Source of the DNA: Ceratobasidium sp. AG-K
Lineage: Eukaryota > Basidiomycota > Agaricomycetes > Cantharellales > Ceratobasidiaceae
Length of the DNA stretch: 64,000 nucleotides
Direction of reading: 5' to 3'
Assembly (NCBI GenBank): GCA_037039685.1
Contig: JAWNGF010000002.1
Location: forward strand, 62,001-126,000
The notes under the pieces are model-generated. The model was given only the letters and a program-made list of their open reading frames with translations. It was not told the origin of the DNA and did no database searches. Shown in pieces: positions 57,578 to 64,000 of the stretch; positions within the stretch are counted from its first letter, which is position 1; each line of letters starts with the position of its first letter. A program made the position numbers and the translations under genes.

Positions 57578-59130
57578 GATGTCGTGCAACTAGTTGACGA
57601 AGAAGTATGCGTGGTGAGCGAACAGGGAGCTCTCTTGTGCACACTTATTACAGTGGCAGCGGTCAGTGCCGCTCATTGAGCGCCGCCCTGTCAAAGGCTG
57701 TGCTCCACGTCAGATATCCGATGTTCCGAGCTGGTGGTAAGGCACGTCAAGCTAGATTTCGGTAAATGGCTGTGTAGCAAGTGTCACTCGGAACTGCTTC
57801 GGGGTAGGAGTTAGGGTAATGAGTGCCTGCCAGCGATCACGCGACCGCGTTTGTGATCGCTGTTAATTTGAAGCAGGGCACTTTTCACCTATTTTCTAGC
57901 CCACGTCGCGGCACGTTATCCCGCCATTAGCCACTACCGTAAACCCTTGTTACAGCTGCTCAGGCAGAAAGCAACAAAACAATGCGGTAGCTTGTACGAA
58001 ATACGAGGGGCAAATTCGACCTGTAAGAGCTGGACTCTTGGAGTATATGCGCTCAAAATGCGACGGAAACGGTTAAACAAACACTCTCCTGCGTTTTTTC
58101 GGCTCATGAAAATGAGCCCCAGGTTGACAACAGTTAGATAGACAATGTTCCTGTTGAAAATTATATCCTTTCTGAACAAGGTATATAAGAGGCTTCAATC
58201 CGCCAAGATCGGGGTAGTGTTCAATAGGTTCGTCATTGTGATCCCCACGTACCCCGCTATGATGAACCATACCGGGCAAACACTGTGTTAGGTAGTCAAG
58301 TTGCACACATTGCATTGCGATATCTAAAATCTTCTGCATGAGGTAAACATCAAGGAACGAAGTGAACAAACCAAGCTAGGCTAAGAAAGAGGAAGTAAAG
58401 GACGTAAGGTTCACGTTCACTCCGTCACTGGCCGCTGATGATCGATAAATATTAGTGTGGAAAAGATGGAGCGGTTGGCCCACCTCGGGCCGGGCCGGTG
58501 CCGTGGCGCGTCTCAATTTTATTTCTTACGGCGGATCTAAACAGTAGGACCCTTCGGAAATAAGTTGCTCAGGTACTATAATGAGTGGGTTCCATTGAGG
58601 CCTAGGTCCTGAATCGGCGTTTGAAAAGCTGTATTTGGAGCCATCCGCTTGACAGGCGCTTATGGCCTTTGTACTTTTTGGCTAAATTAGGGATCAAAGG
58701 CTTGGCTGGCGTCTCTGTGGGTGCTGATGTTTCCTGCCCTTATGTCAGAGCCTAGGGGCTTTGGTCTGATATATTCACCAAGATCAGCAGGCCCTCATCA
58801 AACTCGTGGGGAAGTAAAATGGGTGACATCTTCAGCGCAGAGTCTGAAATATCCCTGGATCCTCCCTCCGATTTCCATTTCGTGATTCGGCTTTCCATGT
58901 TTATAGTCAGTGCTAAATTATTAGCACTAGGAGGGCACGCCGGACAGTCCCGTAGCAATTTCTAGCCGTCTAGGATTGCTTGATTGCCGGCGATTCGCAG
59001 ATAGACGCCTACCTGGAAAATTTCCACAACTCAAACAACGACCTACTCACCGACGGAACGGACGCAACTGGTCCAGTCGCAAAAACGCGATCAGAAATCT
59101 AGGTATCGATAGAAAAGGATTACCGACACT
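57578..59130. other. Intergenic, no gene seen
   Basis: About 1.5 kb with only short ORFs and no recognised family. An imperfect palindrome (GCGATCACGCGACC, then TGTGATCGC) lies at about 57833-57862. Probably the promoter of copy D plus transposon debris. Confidence 0.4.
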
Positions 59131-59199
59131 ATGCTAGTGAAGCCCAGATTGGTTGGAGATGAGAGACTCCTTAGCACCCTCCAGTCAACCGACCTTCAG

Positions 59200-59480
59200 C
59201 AGCACTATGGACCCCAAACCTGCGGGAAACCCACAGGTTGCCAATGGGCACCTAAAAAAACCGCAAGTGAGCGTCGGGTGAATGTGAGGGCTGACCGTCG
59301 GGGGTTTTTTTCCGCAGGTCGCCGAGTTTTGATTACCACTGGTGAGGTGTGGGACCGTTCGATACCTGCGGTTTCTTTTTCGGGACCTGTGGTTTTGTTG
59401 TCGGTCGGACTTGGTGTGCTCGCGATTTCAGCACCTGTGGTTTTTTCCGCAGGTCATTTCCCGCATGTATCCGCCCAATT
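59200..59480. repeat. Cluster of ACCTG(C/T)GG motifs in both orientations
   Basis: The motif ACCTGCGG/ACCTGTGG or its complement occurs at least six times: AACCTGCGGGAAACCCACAGG at the left, CCGCAGGTC twice, ATACCTGCGG, GGGACCTGTGG and GCACCTGTGGTTTTTTCCGC at the right. Dense inverted short repeats like this are typical of subterminal regions of hAT or CACTA elements; a CACTA transposase remnant begins about 40 bp further on. Confidence 0.5.
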
Positions 59481-59522
59481 TTCTAACATTACTGGCATTA
59501 ATATAGCATATTATACATAAAC

Positions 59523-60512
59523 TTACACCAGCTCGAGAGCCGTTGGTGGACCTCCGCGGTCCAGAATCCACCAGCGATCCCTATTGTATACCCGACCGAT
59601 TGCACACTGAATCGTTGAGGCGTCGATTACCTCGCCAGTCGATAAATTCCCTTTGTAGTAAGTTACTTCATACTCGTATGTAGACTCGACCTGAGCGGGC
59701 GCCTCTAGGACTAGCGCTAGCAATAGTGGACGGGGCTGGTTGGATGGGTTGCCGCGGGAACCGGGTGGGAGAGATAGGCGGAATATGTGCTGGACCTGGC
59801 CGTACTGTGACTTTTGGACCAGTTCCTCAGGTGCGTTTCGTCTGTGCGCCTGTCGGTCAACAAATATCTTGTACTAAAATAGAAACTATAAGAAAATGAG
59901 TGACTATAAATATTGTAAATCAGACTCACCCGGACAAATGACGAGTCGCGGCCGTCCATGCGGAGCTTGTGATATCCTCGCACCTGAACAATATCACCGC
60001 CTTCGCCAAGTCGCATTCGACCCCACTGTTTGAGCGTGGACGGAATGAAATTTTTTGAAGCGGCAGCTGAAATGCCAAACGTGGTCGCAAGGTATCTGAC
60101 AATCTTGTCTTTGATTGGCTTCGATACGGTGAGTTGTGTGCTGGAGGGTGTTACGAGAAACCGGTTTTTGTCTATAAATCGTAAGTAAATATATGCGCTG
60201 TTAAGAGAGTACTCACATTCTGGAACCCGCTTGGCGTTGCTTATTTCCCTTTCCTCTGCTGAAGTTCTCGAGCCCCCAAACCGTACTATGTTGTGCAAGT
60301 CGTAGCGCTCCCAAATGATGTGGAGTTGAGCAACATCAACAAGGCGGCAAGCAATATTTGCATACGGGTAGCGGCAACTCTTGACCAAAGATCCAACAAA
60401 GCTGCAAAACCGCTCCATTGGAAAAGCCCAGTATGAGCAAGGGGGGCCCATATATTCGATTGAGTCAACAATATGGAGGAGGTAGTGGAGATTGTCATGA
60501 GCTTACTAAGCT
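59523..60512 (-). pseudogene. CACTA (En/Spm) Tnp2-type transposase, C-terminal remnant
   Basis: The minus strand reads HYLLHIVDSIEYMGPPCSYW, AFPMERFCSFVGSLVKSCRY, QLHIIWERYDLHNIVRFGG, VRYLATTFGISAAASKNFIP and KQWGRMRLGEGGDIVQVRGY. It then continues through KLRMDGRDSSFVR, and after an intron GRVYNRDRWWILDRGG, ending at 59523. This order and wording match the C-terminal part of Tnp2-family transposases common in Agaricomycetes. The N-terminal catalytic region is absent upstream, where LTR-like sequence begins, so it is a fragment. Confidence 0.75.
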
Positions 60513-61388
60513 CAGACATTTTATTCTGATTTTATATCTTTTTTCCGAACACTTTCCTTTTTTGGTACAAATGTCCTCTGGCGCTTAACTTGTATCATGT
60601 GATGTATTTGTCTTTTCATTTGATATTGGTGTTGCTTCTGGAACTTCCAGAATGTTGAGTCATGTCTCTTATCTCGCTTATCATTGGTTGTACTCGGCTT
60701 TCCCACACTGATAAATGATGACGTGGCACTGATCCCTCATGTATATAAACCCAGAGGTCAAGCCGGTTAATGACAAGGCTTGACCTCCTCTCCACTAGGA
60801 CTTGCTCAATCAAATCCTCTCACTATCACTACTCCTTGGGTTCTAAGACTTGTCTAAGTCAAACCCCTTAACCTTATATACCTAATTGACCCAAGTTGGG
60901 ACATTAGGTCAAGCCTTTTAAAAGCATCAGCCTTAAAGCTCCTGCTTTTTCCACCAAGTAGATAGAACGTACACGGGAAAACGGGCATAGTACAACAGAC
61001 AAAGAGCTATACTTGATATAGACCAGTAGTCCCACGTCGCTATACGCTGTCAGTGAACCCAATCGTTATCCTCTTTTGGGTCATAGTGGCTTTAGTCAGC
61101 TAAATACACCCTTACTCTGTTATACACTGTTGCTATCACGCCTACCCAAGGCTGTTGATAACTGATAAGATCAGATAAGGAGTATATAAAGCAAAAGCTT
61201 AGCGTCTAGCACCCTTCACATCCAAATCAACATCTCGAGGAAGCCAGATCCTCTCAAGCAAAACTGGAAAGTGGTCAGAGCACCACCCAAGTTAACACTC
61301 TCATCCATCAAGAACCACATCAACTTGTCGTTTCCATCAGTACGCACTAAAAAGGAACTAATTAGTAACTAACTAATTAACCTTAAAA
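60513..61388. repeat. LTR-like, non-coding region with two TATA boxes
   Basis: No ORF. TATATAAA occurs at 60742-60749 and 61183-61190. A perfect 11-bp inverted repeat follows the first, and the second lies about 200 bp before the first gag-side ORF. I interpret this as LTR sequence of the gypsy element, possibly plus a second LTR fragment. The boundaries cannot be set because the other LTR lies outside the window. Confidence 0.45.
60754..60787. repeat. Perfect 11-bp inverted repeat (hairpin)
   Basis: GAGGTCAAGCC at 60754-60764 and GGCTTGACCTC at 60777-60787, separated by 12 bases. It starts 5 bases after a TATATAAA box, so it would lie near the 5' end of the LTR transcript. AGGTCAAGCC recurs once more at about 60911-60920. 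Confidence 0.7.
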
Positions 61389-62003
61389 GTGTTCCCCGCA
61401 TTTTTTAGCCTTTGCGAAGCAGTCTTTAGACTAAAAGATTTCGTACTTGATCTAGACACCAAAGTTGACAAATTAACCAGTCGAATTGAAGTACTAGAAG
61501 AAGATCAAGTTGAGCAAGCAGAGGATTTAAGGGTCGAACGTACCAGAAACAACGAAAACCACAATCAACTTGAAGCCAATTATCAATCTCTTCATTCAAG
61601 GCTCAAGTTCATCGAAATTAACCTTGACAACACAAACAAGCAACAAGCCAATCAAGATCATGTCCAAAGCATAAATCTAGCTGACACCAATATTGAAGTC
61701 GAGCGCTTGCAAGAACAAACCCGCGTCTTGATCAAAAATTGCAACCAACTTATTAAAATCCAAGAAAAACACACTCAAAAGGTCGAAACCCTCATCAACA
61801 ACAACAAACGTCAGTGGCGTACTATCAAAACCCTTAAAGACAAAATCAAGGGCCAATACTGTCATCTCGCAGCAGAAGTGCATATTCCTATTAACCAGGA
61901 TTACCACCTTCTAAATCACCTTAATACCATTGCACCCAACCCTTTTCAGTGGGACCAAGACCTCAACTCACACAGGAACAACACAGGGAACAGCTTAGAC
62001 TAG
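61389..62003 (+). other. Coiled-coil ORF upstream of gag, no ATG
   Basis: Open frame encoding a heptad-rich protein: LDTKVDKLTSRIEVLEEDQV, LEANYQSLHSRLKFIEINL and IEVERLQEQTRVLIKNC. It opens with GTG, not ATG, and no in-frame ATG was found, so its start is either lost, upstream by splicing, or non-canonical. Such helical sequences resemble assembly regions of retroelement structural proteins. Near its end it overlaps a second frame. Confidence 0.5.
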
Positions 62004-62200
62004 AGTCCCTAAGACTCTTTATTGAAGACGTTCATCGCAACTACATATACGAACAGTACAACAAACTAGGAGTAATCAATGCGTTGTTCTTGGAAGACAA
62101 AAATCTTGAATTGGTATTTTTGAAAAGTTTGCGCGTCATTAAAGACAGAAGGGTTCGAAGAAGGATCCGGAATATTTTGTACGGCCTGGGATCCCAATAA
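61949..62200 (+). other. Overlapping ORF, -1 relative to the coiled-coil ORF
   Basis: Frame encoding GPRPQLTQEQHREQLRLESL and EDVHRNYIYEQYNKLG, ending at 62200 only 24 nt before the gag ATG. It is in the -1 frame relative to the preceding ORF and overlaps it by 55 nt. A CCCTTTT heptamer at 61940-61946 in the right phase lies at the start of the overlap, so the two may form one protein by frameshift or through an indel. No family was recognised. Confidence 0.45.
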
Positions 62201-62224
62201 ATCTACCTTTTTCCCTGCTCCAAT

Positions 62225-63577
62225 ATGTCGAGAGCCCCATCACCTAGTCAAGGGGGATTTACCCAAATTTCAGCAACATCCGGACCCGATGTAGTGGCAC
62301 ATGCAATCAATGCCTTAATAGACAAAGTGCGAAAAATTAACGGTCATATTAATGCCTTAAATGGTATCACTTCTACCCTAGAACAGGGAATCGACAATAA
62401 CGCTGCAAATATCCTTACAATTCAAAATCAAACTGCACAAATTGCACCCCTCCACCAATTAATGAATGCGGTGTCTCAGTCACTTGCAAACCTGGGTGCA
62501 ACACCCTCCACCACTGCGTCAACAACCACCCCAGGATACAAACTCAAAATGCATCCCCCAGAAGAATTTTCTGGAGATGTAGATAAATTTGATGAGTTTA
62601 AGTTGCAATGTACTTTGTACATAAATCATACATCCCCACAAGCAACCACAGAACAAAAAATCACTTATATCATGGGATATTGCAAGGGGCCTGCCTATGT
62701 ATGGATGCAACCGGGAATTGATGTAGACACGGCAAGAAGGGGAGCAACGAATTGGCTACATGACATGGATGAATTCTGGAATGAAATGCAAGCTAGGTTT
62801 GGCGATGTTCACAAGATCAACCAATATAGACAACTATACAAGAAATTAATCCAGAAGAACTCTGTCCAAGATTATCTACAAGACTTTGTTACTTATTCAT
62901 CGGTACTTGGGTACACTGATTGAGTACTTTGTGATGATTTCTATGACGGTCTTAGGGATGAAATCAAGATGGCCATGGTGTCACAGAACTTTAAACCCCA
63001 TGAAGCAACAAGGACATTCAACCAAGTTTGCAAAAGAGCCCTGGAAATTGACTCCACAATGAATGCCATTAATGCACCAAAGAAATTGCAAAGCCCACAA
63101 ACCAGCACTTTGAAACAAACTACTTCCAAGATAACCCCAAGTACTCCAAACACCTCACTGGGTCAAAGATTCAACATAAACAATTGTGTCTTTATGTCAA
63201 AACCTACAGGGGGGGTGCAATACGGCAAAATCTCAAGCATTACCAGAAATGCCAAGGGCCGTCCAATTCCACAGATCTCCTGGGACGATGGGACAAAAGG
63301 AAATGTCCCTTTTGGAGTGATTCAAAAGGACACCCAAACCAGTACCTTCAACGCCCCTATCATTCAAACACCCAAATCATCCACTCCTGCTAAAGACCCT
63401 AATGCAATGGATCTTGATGGAAAAGGAAAGGGACCAATGATTTGCTTCACCTGCGGCGGCAAGGGACACTCAGCAAGAGTCTGTCCTTCCAAGAACACAG
63501 CCTCAGGGTTTGAAGCTCAGATTGAAGAGATCTCTTCAGACGTCAAATTGGGAAAAGACGTCACCAAGGCTTATTAA
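62225..63577 (+). pseudogene. Gag protein with CCHC zinc knuckle, one in-frame TGA
   Basis: ATG at 62225. The Ty3/gypsy gag core is present: MHPPEEFSGDVDKFDEFKLQ, IMGYCKGPAYVWMQ, ARFGDVHKINQYRQLYKKLI and DYLQDFVTYSSVLGYTD, and after the stop DDFYDGLRDEIKMAM. TGA at 62921-62923 interrupts the frame; the remaining 218 codons stay open in the same frame to TAA at 63575-63577. The CCHC knuckle CFTCGGKGHSARVC lies near the end and binds RNA during packaging. A Trp (TGG) or Arg (CGA) codon changed to TGA would explain the break. The protein forms the virus-like particle. Confidence 0.75.
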
Positions 63578-64000
63578 GGAGCCAAGTACTTGGTGATATA
63601 TTAGCTAGTAATATGGATGAGCTAGAAATCATGTCAATATCAAATGAAAACCAATCATACCTTGATTTCACCGCTCATCCACTAGCTACGGCTCCTGATT
63701 CTAAGTCTGTTAACAGATCAAAAAAATTCTCTGGACAAGCACTCCTTGATTGCAGCGCAACCTCCTGTTTCATCAACCCTTCCCTAGCAAAAGGGGCAAA
63801 CCTTCCCCTTTTTCAACACAAAAAACCAAAGACTCTGCGAGTTATAGACGGGCGAGAAGTTTTGTCTGGAAAAGTCACCCACTATACCAAATTTAAACTT
63901 GTCATGGGAACACATTCCAGCAAAATAGAATGTCATGTCACAAACATTGGAAGACACCCCATTGTACTTGGGATGTCATGGCTCAAGAAACATAACCCAC
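63541..64000 (+). CDS. Pol polyprotein start (aspartic protease), partial
   Basis: The -1 frame is open from before 63541 to the window end, with an ATG at 63613. The protease region shows GQALLDCSATSCFINPSLAK, where D-C-S-A-T takes the place of the usual D-S/T-G-A active site, and IVLGMSWLKKHNP, the downstream flap/substrate block typical of Ty3/gypsy proteases. The replacement of the Ser/Thr-Gly by Cys-Ser is a variant seen in fungal gypsy elements in my recollection, but it could reduce activity. Reverse transcriptase, RNase H and integrase lie outside the window. Confidence 0.7.
63550..63596 (+). promoter_or_regulatory. Candidate -1 ribosomal frameshift signal (gag-pol)
   Basis: GGGAAAA at 63550-63556 is in gag phase G-GGA-AAA, a canonical X-XXY-YYZ slippery heptamer. 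After a 4-nt spacer, TCACCAAG (63561-63568) pairs perfectly with CTTGGTGA (63589-63596), forming an 8-bp stem; a smaller GCT/AGC stem (63569-63571 with 63580-63582) can form in its loop. The gag stop lies inside the loop at 63575-63577, and the -1 frame continues into pol. Confidence 0.7.

Larger units (their letters stand above)
61389..64000 (+). mobile_element. Ty3/gypsy LTR retrotransposon, 5' part
   Basis: Runs off the right edge. Order: coiled-coil ORF region, gag with CCHC knuckle, then the protease start of pol. The protease-proximal motif and CCHC box place it with Ty3/gypsy-like elements. A nonsense codon in gag and the lack of an ATG in the first ORF suggest that this copy is not autonomous. 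Confidence 0.75.

Overview
The window is nuclear DNA from a filamentous basidiomycete. The evidence is many short (about 45-60 nt) introns, fungal-type gene families and abundant broken transposons. The tandem families (TAP-type hydrolases, HSPA12-like ATPases, short F-box proteins, hAT and gypsy elements) look most like a plant-associated Agaricomycete such as Rhizoctonia; that is an inference from family content, not a database match. A 100-N gap at 28064-28163 shows this is a draft assembly, so single frameshifts may be sequence errors.

Layout. 1-4190: decayed hAT transposon that ends inside a 5'-truncated F-box-type paralogue (4260-5221). 5696-7554: fuller copy of that F-box gene with one in-frame stop. 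7854-10161 (-): STE20/PAK kinase with CRIB and kinase domains, carrying a 4-bp tandem duplication inside the CRIB coding region. 10404-15781: two tandem TAP-type alpha/beta hydrolases with the same 14-exon structure; copy 1 is intact (621 aa), copy 2 differs by +2 bp in exon 5. 16301-18362: secreted histidine-rich protein with 44-residue His modules bounded by Lys-Arg sites. 19280-19986: small secreted double-psi beta-barrel protein. 20936-22082 (-): SNAP43-like snRNA-activating complex subunit. 22225-25656 (-): Zn2Cys6 transcription factor. 25.7-29 kb: no recognisable gene, plus the gap. 29097-30451 (-): DM9-repeat protein, probably broken. 30872-33004: C2-domain protein. 33565-36508 (-): BAR-like membrane-curvature protein with long proline-rich tail. 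36859-41150: an intact polytopic glycoprotein and its ruined paralogue, which carries a solo LTR.

41914-57577 holds four HSPA12-like (HSP70-fold) ATPase genes, all on the minus strand. Copies C and D are separated by two plus-strand genes: a single-pass membrane protein with a ZZ-like cytosolic zinc finger, and an FAD-oxidase pseudogene that has lost its flavin-binding core. 57.6 kb to the end is transposon-rich: a CACTA (Tnp2) transposase remnant, LTR-like sequence, and the 5' part of a Ty3/gypsy element whose gag-pol junction has a textbook -1 frameshift signal (GGGAAAA followed by an 8-bp stem).

The most novel-looking items are the Kex2-bounded histidine-rich repeat protein (possible source of secreted metal-binding peptides), the gag-pol frameshift signal, the membrane protein with a ZZ-like tail, and the interrupted HSPA12-like array. 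No tRNA, rRNA, CRISPR or bacterial-type operon structure was seen.
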